A stretch of DNA of 64,000 nucleotides, from NCBI RefSeq assembly GCF_000015285.1, contig NC_008709.1:2604001-2668000 (forward strand). The letters run 5' to 3'. The notes beneath the pieces are model-generated. The model did not search any database. It saw only the letters and a list, made by a program, of their open reading frames with translations, and had not been told where the DNA came from. The stretch is from Psychromonas ingrahamii 37 (lineage in GTDB: Bacteria; Pseudomonadota; Gammaproteobacteria; Enterobacterales; Psychromonadaceae). The translations under genes and the position numbers were made by a program. Shown here piece by piece: positions 12,014 through 20,727 of this stretch (the first letter of the stretch is position 1; the number at the start of each line of letters is the position of its first letter).

Positions 12014-12080
12014 CGCAGACACTGTAGCCTGCTTTTTATTTAAAGGAGAATTTAGTAAAAAGCAGGCTACAGTGTCTGCG
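12014..12080. repeat. Perfect 25-bp inverted repeat upstream of the PHP gene
   Basis: Arms at 12014-12038 and 12056-12080 are perfectly complementary over 25 bases. They begin CGCAGACACTGTAGCC and enclose a 17-base loop containing AAAGGAGA. In the leader of the minus-strand PHP gene this would be a very stable hairpin whose base lies about 14 bases before the start codon, touching the ribosome site. It could equally be a terminator from an upstream unit or a small mobile hairpin element. Confidence 0.9.
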
Positions 12081-12616
12081 ACAAAAGTGCAAAAAAGTCC
12101 AAGTATTTGATTTTTAAGAAAATATATAAAATTCATAAGTTTAAAATTAAAATACTGATCCGAATAACACCACATATTTGTAGATTTAAAAGTCAGTTTG
12201 GGGAGAAATAGTTCAAGAAGTATATGATCATTCAAGTTTTATTAAAAAATCCTTAAGCACTCGACATTGACTTTATATAATATTTTTTTGCGAATTTCAC
12301 GGTACTTAACATTTCTAATTAACAATTAAGTGAACTATAGTTGATTAAATATTGATTAATAATTTGGCAGAAAAAGCATCACAGTAAAGATTCTTTCACA
12401 CGGGAATGTAGATATTGTGCTTATTAATTTAGATAGGTGGGTGTATTTTCGTGCAAAGTGACGTCTGTAAACTGTTAGCTTATAAGCCCTTTCAATATAA
12501 TGGCGACTTTTTTTAAAAAAGTGTATTACAAAAAGTTACTTGTAGGCTGTAACGATTTTAATGCCTGATTTAAATAAAAGTTATTGGTTGATTTTGATTG
12601 ATAAGGATATATCACT
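12081..12616. other. Non-coding gap between divergent genes
   Basis: An AT-rich intergenic region that must carry the promoters of the minus-strand PHP gene and the plus-strand M6-like operon. I could not assign reliable -35/-10 boxes. The only long reading frame here overlaps the inverted repeat and is not credible. Confidence 0.4.
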
Positions 12617-14158
12617 ATGTGTAATGACTTATGCATAATGCCCCCCTCTCCAGATCTGCACAACAAAATAGACGAGTCTAAACGTGCATTCCTAAAGGGA
12701 AGTCTTCTTGGTATAGATCAGGTAGATTTACTCGACATGCGAACATTTACCTTGATCACCGGGCGTCCGGCAAAAACCCGTTCACACAACAATTCGCTAG
12801 AGTCTGCTTCTGTAAAAGGAGTACGTAAAGCACTGGTTTTATTAGTGGACTTCTCTGACAAAAAAGCCACTGAACCCAAAAGTCACTTCAATGATCTCAT
12901 GTTTTCATTAAGTAAAAACAGCATGCGGGATTACTACCGCGAAGTTTCCTATAATAATCTGGATGTACAAGGTGAAGTAGCAGGCAGTGGCCCAACTAAA
13001 GATTGGTTTCGTGCGCCCAAGCCAAAAAGTTATTATACCAATAATGACTTTGGCTTCGGCAGCTACCCGCAAAACGCACAAAAACTGGTCGAGGACGTCA
13101 TTGATTTAGCGGCATCGCACGTCAACTTTGCCGATTATGATAATTCCGGCGATGGAAAAGTTGAATCCTTAGTGATCATCTGCGCTGGCATCGGTGGCGA
13201 GCAATCTGGTAACAAGACTGACTTATGGTCACATAAATGGAGCATAGTACCAAAGTCGGTCGATGGGGTGATCGTTGATCGTTATTTCATGGCACCAGAA
13301 AATGGAAAAGTAGGAGTAATGGCACACGAACTTGGGCATCTGCTAATGGGGTGGCCTGACTTATATGATACCGACTACTCCAGTCGAGGTACCGGACGCT
13401 GGGATCTAATGGCCGGAGGTAGCTGGAATAATAATGGCGACACCCCGGCTCACCCTACTGCCTGGTGTAAAGAGAAAGCAGGCTGGATCACGCCAACGGT
13501 TATTTTTTCTGCCGATCAGGCAATCAATCTGCAACCCTATGCAGATCATGCCCAAGCTTATAAATTGCCCATTGGCAGTGCAGGCAGTAAAGAGTACTTT
13601 TTGCTCAGTAACCGAAAAAAGCGCGGCTTTGATCTACATTTGCCCGGTGAAGGTATGATTATTGAGCATATTGATGACAATAAAATCAATAACACCGACG
13701 AAAACCATTATCTGGTAGACATAAAGCAATGTGATGGACTGAGGGAGCTAAACTTAAACATTAATAGCGGAAACGCGGGTGATGCTTACCCTAGTACTGC
13801 TAACAATTCATTCACTAATAGCACTTCGCCAAGCAGCAAAAGTTACGCTGGCGCAGACTCCAAGATAGCGGTAACCAATATCACTCAGTCCGGTGACAAC
13901 GTGACAGCTAATGTCAATGTTGGTGGGGCTACAGCTAAGGTTTGGAAGAATAATGTGGCCATTAGCAAAACTTATGCGACTTACCACAGCAAAAATGCCT
14001 GGGCATACATTGCCGGTGCCGGCTGGCGCAAAATAGATGGTCTGTCAACCGATGGTGTTACCAATGTATTTATATTACTGGTCTATGCACAAGCGTTCAA
14101 CAGAAATGTTTCAGTACAAATTGATGGCGATAAAATCTATACCGCTTATATGAACTAG
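12617..14158 (+). CDS. M6-type zinc metalloprotease with C-terminal repeat domain
   Basis: 513 residues. The gluzincin-type site H237-E-x-x-H241 is in MAHELGHLLMGWPDLYD, the M6 (immune inhibitor A-like) pattern in which the Asp after GWP is a further conserved residue. Ca-loop-like FADYDNSGDGKVE lies upstream. The last 75 or so residues (from AKVWKNNVAISK) form a separate domain with YATYHSKNAWAYIA and GWRKI, closely matched by the whole protein of the next gene. No Sec signal peptide is visible, unlike typical secreted M6 enzymes, so either the enzyme is intracellular or export uses another route. AAGGA stands nine bases before the ATG. It is first in a tight three-gene operon. The physiological target is unknown. 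Confidence 0.85.
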   Translation: MCNDLCIMPPSPDLHNKIDESKRAFLKGSLLGIDQVDLLDMRTFTLITGRPAKTRSHNNSLESASVKGVRKALVLLVDFSDKKATEPKSHFNDLMFSLSKNSMRDYYREVSYNNLDVQGEVAGSGPTKDWFRAPKPKSYYTNNDFGFGSYPQNAQKLVEDVIDLAASHVNFADYDNSGDGKVESLVIICAGIGGEQSGNKTDLWSHKWSIVPKSVDGVIVDRYFMAPENGKVGVMAHELGHLLMGWPDLYDTDYSSRGTGRWDLMAGGSWNNNGDTPAHPTAWCKEKAGWITPTVIFSADQAINLQPYADHAQAYKLPIGSAGSKEYFLLSNRKKRGFDLHLPGEGMIIEHIDDNKINNTDENHYLVDIKQCDGLRELNLNINSGNAGDAYPSTANNSFTNSTSPSSKSYAGADSKIAVTNITQSGDNVTANVNVGGATAKVWKNNVAISKTYATYHSKNAWAYIAGAGWRKIDGLSTDGVTNVFILLVYAQAFNRNVSVQIDGDKIYTAYMN

Positions 14159-14168
14159 GAGAGATAAA

Positions 14169-14393
14169 ATGAATTTTTCAAACAAAGCTGTAACACGCAC
14201 TTACGCAACGCCTCATTCTCAAAATTGCTGGGCTTATCTTGCCACTATTGGCTGGAGAAAAATAAAAACAAGCACAAATGATGGCTCTACTAATATGTTT
14301 ATGATCCTAAATACCGCCAAAGCCAGTGGTAAAACAGTTTCTGGAACGATTGAGGATAGCACCAGTCAAATTACTGACCTTTACCTTAACTAG
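14169..14393 (+). CDS. Stand-alone copy of the protease C-terminal domain
   Basis: A 74-residue protein containing RTYATPHSQNCWAYLAT, IGWRKIK and NDGSTNMFMIL. It aligns end to end with the C-terminal domain of the protease encoded just upstream (shared YAT-HS-N-WAY, GWRKI, DG-TN-F, and a final YxN). AGGAGA precedes the ATG and only 10 bases separate it from the protease stop, so the two are co-translated. It has no signal peptide or membrane segment. Family unknown to me. As a free duplicate of a protease domain it could be a substrate, a competitor for whatever that domain binds, or an inhibitor; this is inference only. Confidence 0.8.
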   Translation: MNFSNKAVTRTYATPHSQNCWAYLATIGWRKIKTSTNDGSTNMFMILNTAKASGKTVSGTIEDSTSQITDLYLN

Positions 14394-14402
14394 GAGATTG
14401 TA

Positions 14403-14765
14403 ATGGCACAAACCATCATTATTAATATAAATGAAACTGGCGCAAGTGCTGGAGGTTTAAGCATTGAGCAAGCGGTTGAAGTCGATACCCCGAGTCCTGA
14501 TATGACAGAGATAAACTCATCGGATAACTTTAATGGCGCTCCTGCACCAGAAGGTGCTGACATCTCACAAATAGGATATGGCGAAGCCCCAAGCCCTGAT
14601 ATGACAGAGATAAGCTCATCGGACAGTTTTGATGATGCTCCTGCACCCGCGGGTGATGACATGTCGCAAATAGGACATGCTGAATCCCCAAGCCCAGACT
14701 TGACCGAGGTAAGCTCATTGGACAGCTTTGATGATGCTCCTGCACACCCTAAGCCGGCTGGATAG
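14403..14765 (+). CDS. Acidic Pro/Ser-rich protein with three 33-residue repeats
   Basis: 120 residues. A leader of about 29 residues (MAQTIIININETGAS) is followed by repeats at residues 30-62, 63-95 and 96-116. Each opens with PSPD(M/L)TE, continues SSxDxF and contains APAP or a close variant; SQIG closes the first two. The repeats are strongly acidic and almost free of aromatic residues, so probably disordered. AGGAG precedes the ATG, nine bases after the previous stop. I do not recognise the family. The leader-plus-repeats layout beside a protease recalls multi-core precursor peptides, but no modifying enzyme (ATP-grasp, radical SAM, YcaO, LanM) is near, so that reading is weak. Confidence 0.75.
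   Translation: MAQTIIININETGASAGGLSIEQAVEVDTPSPDMTEINSSDNFNGAPAPEGADISQIGYGEAPSPDMTEISSSDSFDDAPAPAGDDMSQIGHAESPSPDLTEVSSLDSFDDAPAHPKPAG
14490..14750 (+). repeat. Tandem 99-bp repeats inside the acidic repeat gene
   Basis: Units begin at 14490, 14589 and 14688, the last truncated. The period is exactly 99 bases, so copy number can change without breaking the frame. Similarity is visible at DNA level, for example gatatgacagagataa and gctcctgcacc. Confidence 0.85.
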
Positions 14766-14792
14766 CCTTGCCTCTGAGAGTTAGTTTTAAAC

Positions 14793-14833
14793 TATCGGGC
14801 TCTGCAGTTACCGCTCTAGAGCCCGATAATTTT
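14793..14833 (+). terminator. Terminator of the M6-like protease operon
   Basis: TATCGGGCTCT (14793-14803) and AGAGCCCGATA (14818-14828) form a perfect 11-bp stem followed by ATTTT, 27 bases after the last stop of the operon. Confidence 0.8.
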
Positions 14834-15064
14834 CCAAAGACAAAAGTCATAGCTAACACTTAGAAAATAAGTCTGATTGGATGAATCAAGCACTCACCAA
14901 AAAATGATGGAAATCAATATTTCAGCTGCGTTAAAAGCAGTGTTAGCAATTACGTAGCAGCAACATTCATAGGATATTACGCGATCGTATTAAAGTGGTT
15001 TTGTTACGTTCATAAGGTTTGATAATTGTAAAATTTAAATGCTATAAAGCAATATTGGAAAGTG

Positions 15065-15490
15065 ATGAATGAATATGCTCGAAATAATCGATATTGGTCC
15101 TGTTTAAAACAATATGATTATTTTAAAACTTTTAACCGGCATCTTGAAGTCAAGTGGGTATATAGAGTCTGGGGTATTGGTCTATGTCTGTTTTTTATAT
15201 TATCGGGAATATGTATGGCAAATGTTAGTGCAGCACCAAATGAATCAATCTTGATTGGACGAGTTATTCGGTTAGAAAAACAAGCTAATGGCAAGACGGA
15301 AATGCAGCTCAAAGTAGAAGACGTTGAGTGTATTTACGGTCCCTGTTTTTCTGAAAAAGATCAGGAAATAACTTGTTTTACCTTTCAAAACACTAAATAC
15401 GTGATCATCGGAAGTCGCATTAAGGCAAAGGTCGAATATATAGGCGGCCCACATAATGGCCAATATCAATTATTAAATATTGAAGAATAA
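15065..15490 (+). CDS. Hypothetical membrane-anchored or exported small protein
   Basis: 141 residues of unrecognised family. A basic stretch of about 35 residues leads into a hydrophobic segment (GIGLCLFFILSGICMANV) ending in SAA, which could be a signal anchor or a long signal peptide. The remainder is a small domain with four Cys (VECIYGPCF, EITCF plus one within the segment) and beta-rich, OB-like character (SRIKAKVEYIGGPHNG). ATG 15065 follows GGAAAG; a GTG lies one codon before it. Expression as a single gene seems likely. Confidence 0.5.
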   Translation: MNEYARNNRYWSCLKQYDYFKTFNRHLEVKWVYRVWGIGLCLFFILSGICMANVSAAPNESILIGRVIRLEKQANGKTEMQLKVEDVECIYGPCFSEKDQEITCFTFQNTKYVIIGSRIKAKVEYIGGPHNGQYQLLNIEE

Positions 15491-15963
15491 TCGCTTCAAT
15501 ATACTGGTATGTGAACATGAATAATTGGGATCATGATGTTATCTAATGATTTTCAGGTATCCCTTAAATATTATTATTTCGTTAAAAGAAATCAAAGGGA
15601 ATTGATTAATCTAAAGCATGTTGACAGTCAGAATATCTAAAGTGGAATGCGATTTTTTTCGACTTGAAAGCTAATGCCCTTTGACCCCATGCGCTTTACA
15701 AAAAACGTACTTAATTGCACTAATCACCTGTGATCTAGTGATTATTATTCGCCCGGAGTGAAATATAATAGTCAATTAAATAAGTAAGTTATCCTGCCGA
15801 TACAGCTTAATAAACAGATCGACAACTCAATTTAATCAGCTCATTATTGAAAATATAACAATCCATTTAATATTAAGTAAATATGAATTACCATTGTTTT
15901 TTAAGCCAAAAGATTGGAAATGAAAGTTTCTATAGCCTCGTCAGGCCCCCATCAGGAGCATCC
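15491..15963. other. Non-coding gap
   Basis: AT-rich, with no gene supported. A short inverted repeat (TAATCAC / GTGATTA, about 15720-15743) is visible, without a T-run. Confidence 0.4.
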
Positions 15964-16335
15964 ATGTTTGAAGCATTAAGGCTTAAGTTTTTTATCTCGA
16001 AAGTGCAGGCAGAGCTATTAGCTCAGCATCTAGATCAGAATTTTACAAAGGCTGTATGCCAACTGTCATCAAATATGGAACAGCTCAATTTACTGCGTAA
16101 ACATGCATACTTTCGAAAAGATAGCATGGCTCCGTTTATAGCTGTTTGTCACCTATTAGGTGACAGTCTGGCGTCAGACACCTTAGAAATAGAAATAAAG
16201 AAGACATGTGCAGCCCTACTTGCTGAGCGGCTACAAAAAGCAAGAACCGATCTTAAATTTCATCGGCGTCACTTTAGAATTTTTGGTCACTTAGAGAGAA
16301 GACTAGCGCAATGGATAGAAGTTAAAAACGCCTAA
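15964..16335 (+). CDS. Hypothetical helical protein
   Basis: 123 residues, mostly alpha-helical by composition (FISKVQAELLAQHL, TCAALLAERLQKAR) and basic at the C-terminus (FHRRHFRIFGHLERRL). No family recognised, no membrane segment. The start at 15964 was preferred over an in-frame ATG at 15883 because AGGAG stands six bases before it, while the earlier ATG has no ribosome site. It is a single gene. Confidence 0.5.
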   Translation: MFEALRLKFFISKVQAELLAQHLDQNFTKAVCQLSSNMEQLNLLRKHAYFRKDSMAPFIAVCHLLGDSLASDTLEIEIKKTCAALLAERLQKARTDLKFHRRHFRIFGHLERRLAQWIEVKNA

Positions 16336-16648
16336 CCAGTGCTTCAAGTCGTTCCCTAGGCTCAGCAGGACAGGCTAAAGTCAGCCTTAACCGGAACTTG
16401 TTATAAATCAAAGTCAGCGCTATAAAATCATTCACACCTTGCTCCTGTTTGCTTTGATGTTTTAAAAATAAAGCAATCAGCATTTAATGATCCGTTTGAA
16501 TTCAAACTTGTAATATCAACGGCCGCTTCACCCTAATATTTTCAAAATCACTTTAATGTAAATATTGATGCTTTAGGCACGCAGCTTGTAAAGTGCATAT
16601 TTTCGGCACAAGTCGATTAATCAAAGTATTATACTAAAAATAAATCGG
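16336..16648. other. Non-coding gap between convergent genes
   Basis: Separates the hypothetical helical protein from the convergent DMT transporter. Nothing recognisable was found. Confidence 0.4.
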
Positions 16649-17494
16649 CTATTGCCTTGAAAGCTTTGTATAAACAAATAACGACAAGAAAATAACACTG
16701 GCACCCATTATTTTTTGGAGCTCAACAGTCTCACCGAGCATTGTTATACTGAGTATTAATATCCAAATAGGCTCTAAAATCATAATCAATGAAGCGATTT
16801 CTATATTCACTGAATACTGCCCTACAGCCTGAAGCAAATAACGCAGTGAGGTTGCGACAATGGTAGACACAATAAACCAGCATATAACGCTGTTACTTAA
16901 TTCGTAAGATGCATGCTGGGTCAGGGAGACAAAAATTGCACTGCTGATTCCGACGGTGAATAGTTGTAAAAATATAGAAACTAACGGCTTAACCTCTTTT
17001 GTCACTTTTTTATTAAACACAAAATAGACGGAAACTAAAGCTGAAGCGAGTAAGAAATACCACTGACTTTTTTCGACATGCCAACCATTAGACAACGTCA
17101 GCAGCATCATTCCTATGATGGCAACCGGTAATGCCAACCAAAAGGCCTTGTTCGGTCTTGTTTGAAAAAATAGCCATGAAGTAAATGGTGCAATTATCAT
17201 GGCTAAGCTCATAATAAAAGCGCCTCCTGAAAGGCTGTTAGTGATAGAAACAGCATACACCCAGACCTGCATTGAGAGCGCTAAAACAAGGCCAACAGCG
17301 CAAGCTGAAATCACTTGCTTAGCGTTTAAAATCAGCACGTTTTGGTAGCAAAAAGGAAATAAAATAAGGCTGGCAATCAGAAATCTAGCAGCAATAAAAA
17401 CATCTCCAGGCACCTCCACAACCACTGATTTTGATGCAATCCATCCAATGGCCGCAAGCAGCGTTGCCAGTAATAGGTGAAACTCTCCACGCAT
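16649..17494 (-). CDS. EamA-family (DMT superfamily) transporter
   Basis: 281 residues with about ten hydrophobic helices in two EamA-like halves, as in drug/metabolite exporters. The first half opens with LLATLLAAIGWIASK and FIAARFLIASLILFPF; the second includes YFLLASALVSVYFVFNK and MILEPIWILILSITMLGE, the Glu-Pro motif usual near the end of EamA proteins. The substrate cannot be inferred. AAGAGA lies upstream of the ATG. It is a single gene and differs clearly from the second EamA gene at 28062-28985. Confidence 0.85.
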   Translation of the reverse strand: MRGEFHLLLATLLAAIGWIASKSVVVEVPGDVFIAARFLIASLILFPFCYQNVLILNAKQVISACAVGLVLALSMQVWVYAVSITNSLSGGAFIMSLAMIIAPFTSWLFFQTRPNKAFWLALPVAIIGMMLLTLSNGWHVEKSQWYFLLASALVSVYFVFNKKVTKEVKPLVSIFLQLFTVGISSAIFVSLTQHASYELSNSVICWFIVSTIVATSLRYLLQAVGQYSVNIEIASLIMILEPIWILILSITMLGETVELQKIMGASVIFLSLFVYTKLSRQ

Positions 17495-17965
17495 AGTGTT
17501 TTCTCTTGTTAGGAATGGTCAGGCAATCACGGAACATTTCAAAAAGAAATCACAACACCTTGCTTTATTATAACTTTTGTAGCATTGCATGTCTTTTATA
17601 AACCAATTTAAACTATCTAATACAAGCAGTAAGAGAGCCTCCCATGTTTGCAGAACAGCTCTTAGAGAGTCGATTACTAAAACGGCAAAAAAAGTGGAAG
17701 AAACACTTTATTTAATACAAAAACGCAACCGAAATCTGGCTCACCGTTACCAAAAGATACACACGTTATTACGTAATATTTTCACATAGCGTTGTTACAT
17801 AGCGTTCTTTCATAAATCTAAGCTTAAGTAGATTACGGCACCTTAATAACCTAAGATAAAAATAGCTTTTTAGTCATTTTTCAACAAAACCTCCTGAAAT
17901 CATGACAAAATAATCTTTATATTTTGTGCATCAACAGATTAGATAACACTAAGAAATAACATTAA
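17495..17965. other. Non-coding gap
   Basis: A 66-codon basic frame at 17589-17789 (+) lacks a ribosome site and any recognised motif, so no gene is claimed. The rest is AT-rich. Confidence 0.4.
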
Positions 17966-18000
17966 TAAATTAAAAAAATGACATTCATTTTTTTAATTTA
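17966..18000 (-). terminator. Palindromic terminator behind the GGDEF gene
   Basis: A perfect inverted repeat, with 16-base arms separated by only three bases (CAT), contains a seven-A and a seven-T run. It begins 11 bases after the GGDEF gene stop. AT-rich but very symmetrical. Confidence 0.6.
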
Positions 18001-18011
18001 TAAGGATGATA

Positions 18012-19004
18012 TTACAGACTTGATTCATTAATAACGGTTTTGTTACGTCCTAATGATTTCGCCTTATATAAATTTTTATCAGCATATTTAATAAATGTTT
18101 CTGCTGCATAATTTTCGATCGATGGAATTTTTATATAAGCGCCGATACTCACTGTAACATAATCAGAGACAGGTGATTTTGGATGAGTAATTTGACATAA
18201 CTCAACATTATTTTTTATCAACTCGGCTAACTGTAATGTCTGCTGCGCACTCGCCCCCGTAAAAAAGATAATAAATTCCTCTCCGCCAAATCTTGCGACA
18301 ATGTCCGTTTTCCTGGATAAGGAGTTTTTAATCGCATTAGCCACCTGCTTTAAGCACTGATCACCCTTCAGGTGACCATAATAGTCGTTATATAACTTAA
18401 AATAGTCGATATCTATCATTAATACTGCTAGCTCAGTCTGCTCTCGTTGCGCTTTATCAAAGCTGAACCCAAGTAATTTCATAAAAAAACGTTTGTTGCC
18501 TAACCCCGTTAATGGATCAGTTTCACTTAATTCTTTGAACATCTTATGTTGTTTTTTTATCCTTCGATACTGGCGTACTATTGCGGTGGTATCTTCAATA
18601 ATGCCATAAATTATGGCGACCTCTCCTTGATCGTTAAGCTCAAGTATCTTAGCCCTGCTTGTAAAGTAATGAGTGATATTTGTTCTTGGATCAAAATAGG
18701 GAAATTGATTTTTGTACTCTGCGGTTTTTTGATTGAGTAAATCCTGATATTCAGCCAATATTAATTTCGCCTGCTGAGATGATTTTAGCTCAACATTTTT
18801 AAGATAATCACCCGCGATAGGGCAAGTATTAGAAACAGAGTGGTAGGGTAAAGATTTATCAAGGTTAAAGACATCCTCCATATACTGATTGCAATAAAAG
18901 AGATCGGGCTCATTTTCAATATCCATAATCCACCAGCAAACCTTGTGGAAATTAAGATAACGGTTTAACTCTTGAATATGTTTTTCCAGGGAAGATAACC
19001 TCAT
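18012..19004 (-). CDS. Diguanylate cyclase (PAS-like sensor + GGDEF)
   Basis: 330 residues. The N-terminal 150 look like a PAS-type sensor (WWIMDIENEPDLFYCN, and IYGIIEDTT at its end), then a short coil and a GGDEF domain beginning DPLTGLGNKRF. The active site is intact (FGGEEF) and the inhibitory I-site RKTD sits five residues before it, so product feedback is expected. It makes c-di-GMP from GTP. No membrane segment is visible. Of two ATGs, 19004 was chosen because AAAGG directly abuts the earlier one at 19016. Single gene with its own terminator. Confidence 0.9.
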   Translation of the reverse strand: MRLSSLEKHIQELNRYLNFHKVCWWIMDIENEPDLFYCNQYMEDVFNLDKSLPYHSVSNTCPIAGDYLKNVELKSSQQAKLILAEYQDLLNQKTAEYKNQFPYFDPRTNITHYFTSRAKILELNDQGEVAIIYGIIEDTTAIVRQYRRIKKQHKMFKELSETDPLTGLGNKRFFMKLLGFSFDKAQREQTELAVLMIDIDYFKLYNDYYGHLKGDQCLKQVANAIKNSLSRKTDIVARFGGEEFIIFFTGASAQQTLQLAELIKNNVELCQITHPKSPVSDYVTVSIGAYIKIPSIENYAAETFIKYADKNLYKAKSLGRNKTVINESSL

Positions 19005-19386
19005 AAATTCGAACATCCTTTGTACACAATCTTTAGCTGTGTTTTTCTCGACAGAAGAGCATAACTCAAGGCTTAATACTTGAGCAGGTTGCTATTTATC
19101 GCATAAATATCAAGGTCAAAACTAGCTATAAGTATTTGCATATTAAGACAATTAGCATGATTTATCCTGAAGTATGAACAAAGACACACTCGCAATCAAG
19201 CTGTAAAATCATCAAATTTTGCACAGCCATTGCTATTGGGAGAAAGCCAGCGGAAATGAGATTAACCTAATTGAGCCACTTCTCAGAGGCCGACGCGCGA
19301 ATACAATTTCAATAATAATGGTTGATAGTCTAACGATTTAGCCCTAAAAAACCGATCGTATTCCACAAAATATGTCGCTACAAACT

Positions 19387-19602
19387 AAAATCGATAAATT
19401 AAAACAATGACAAGCCCTGCTCAAGTCACCGCATCCCACCTATAGACCCTATAACATTAAGAACCAACTAGCCCGCAATGCCTATTTACTTAATGGCCTG
19501 AATGAAATCAGTTTTAAACATCTGCGGGCTATGTATATCCGCAGACGTAAAAAAGAGCACTGCTATTCCTACAAAATAGAAAATCAAACCATAGACTATT
19601 AA
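19387..19602 (+). pseudogene. Coding-like fragment with in-frame stop
   Basis: One frame reads KIDKLKQ, a TGA (19408-19410), then QALLKSPHPTYRPYNIKNQL, NAYLLNGLNEISFKHLRAM and YIRRRKKEHCYSYKIENQ, ending in TAA. The composition is protein-like, but no start or ribosome site is present and I do not recognise it. Possibly the remnant of a mobile or accessory gene. Confidence 0.25.
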
Positions 19603-19891
19603 AGAAAACACCGTCTTTCATTGGATGGAAGATGACTTGACCCAGAAGGTTTAGGCTCTTTCACAATTTTTTACGTCATTTTCAAGCGTCTGGCTAAATA
19701 AAAATAAATAAAGATGCCACCTATTTTTATAACCATACTCTGCCCGTTCAATCCAGTAATTCAAGATAATCAATCAGCGAAAAAGGAATACCTTTATCTA
19801 ATAATGCCTCCGATTTAAAGCGTCCTCACACTCATTTACAGGGAAAAAATGAGAATAGCTTTTGCTAGCCCGTGCCAAAAATTATGGGTGG

Positions 19892-19927
19892 CTAAGTTAA
19901 ACCCTAAGTTAAACCCTAAGTTAAACC
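19892..19927. repeat. Three perfect 12-bp tandem repeats
   Basis: CTAAGTTAAACC is repeated exactly three times and followed by CTT. The stretch lies in non-coding sequence. Confidence 0.9.
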
Positions 19928-20727
19928 CTTATAAAGTAAAGTGTATCACCCAAGTAAACCTGTGTTGCACAAGATTGTGTCATAATCATTCAAAACAGTG
20001 CCTGAATAAAATAGAAAAGAAGATTAATATTTAGTCAATTAGATGGAAGTCCAGCGATTACTTTCTTACAAAACTAAAAATCAGAGCCCAAATTTACTTA
20101 GCAGCCATTATTCACGCAATCACGAAGAAGCCGGCATAGTGCGATCAACCTTTTAGGCTCTGTAAATTATGGTAAGATAATCAAGTGATGACACATCAGT
20201 ATTTAAATATATAAATCCAGATTGCTTCCATCTCTCACATTGATATATTAAAAATGTTTTATTTTATATGTGCGCCTACTTAGTTGTGTCTTTAGCTACC
20301 GGTATTTCTTTTCCGCCATAGCCGCGCACAAGCCCGTTGGACAACACTAAAATTAATTATAAGCATATTCGTACAGCCTTTAAATGTGATCTAAAAATAG
20401 AGGTCAAATGCCTAAAAATAAGGATTAGATTATGAATAAAACAGCAGAAATAAAGCCAATAAATATTGAGTTGAAAGAAAATAATCTGATAGAAGCAATT
20501 GAGCATGATCAAATCATATAAACGATCAAGCATAGTCTGATTTATTTACCGAATCGGCATTAAGAACCGCAGATCTAATTAAAAATGACTTATCAAACAG
20601 ACCTTAGCAGAACAATGACAATGGCAAAATATAACCCGGGAATAGTTTCGTTGAGTTAGTTTCAAACACCTCTTTTTCGGTCTGTCCGAAGAGAATTTAT
20701 GCAATTAATATTTTGGAGAAAATAAAG

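Larger units (their letters stand above)
19005..20727. other. Long, poorly coding region
   Basis: 1.7 kb without an intact gene. It contains a coding-like fragment (19387-19602), a small tandem repeat (19892-19927), and a 29-codon frame at 20432-20521 (MNKTAEIKPINIELKENN) with AAGGA before its ATG. It may be eroded DNA left by past insertions next to the foreign-looking ilvD. Confidence 0.5.

Noticed and set aside
12011-12235. 74-codon minus-strand frame upstream of the PHP gene
   Set aside because: Its end is made of the 25-bp inverted repeat and it lacks a ribosome site and protein-like composition.
14403-14765. Graspetide or other modified-peptide precursor
   Set aside because: The leader-plus-repeats layout fits, but no ATP-grasp, radical SAM, YcaO or lanthipeptide enzyme is near, so the class cannot be claimed.
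17589-17789. 66-codon basic frame
   Set aside because: No ribosome site, no recognised motif, isolated in AT-rich DNA. Could be reconsidered if conserved.
19892-19927. Telomere-like or integron attachment repeats
   Set aside because: Only three short units in bacterial intergenic DNA with no integrase nearby.
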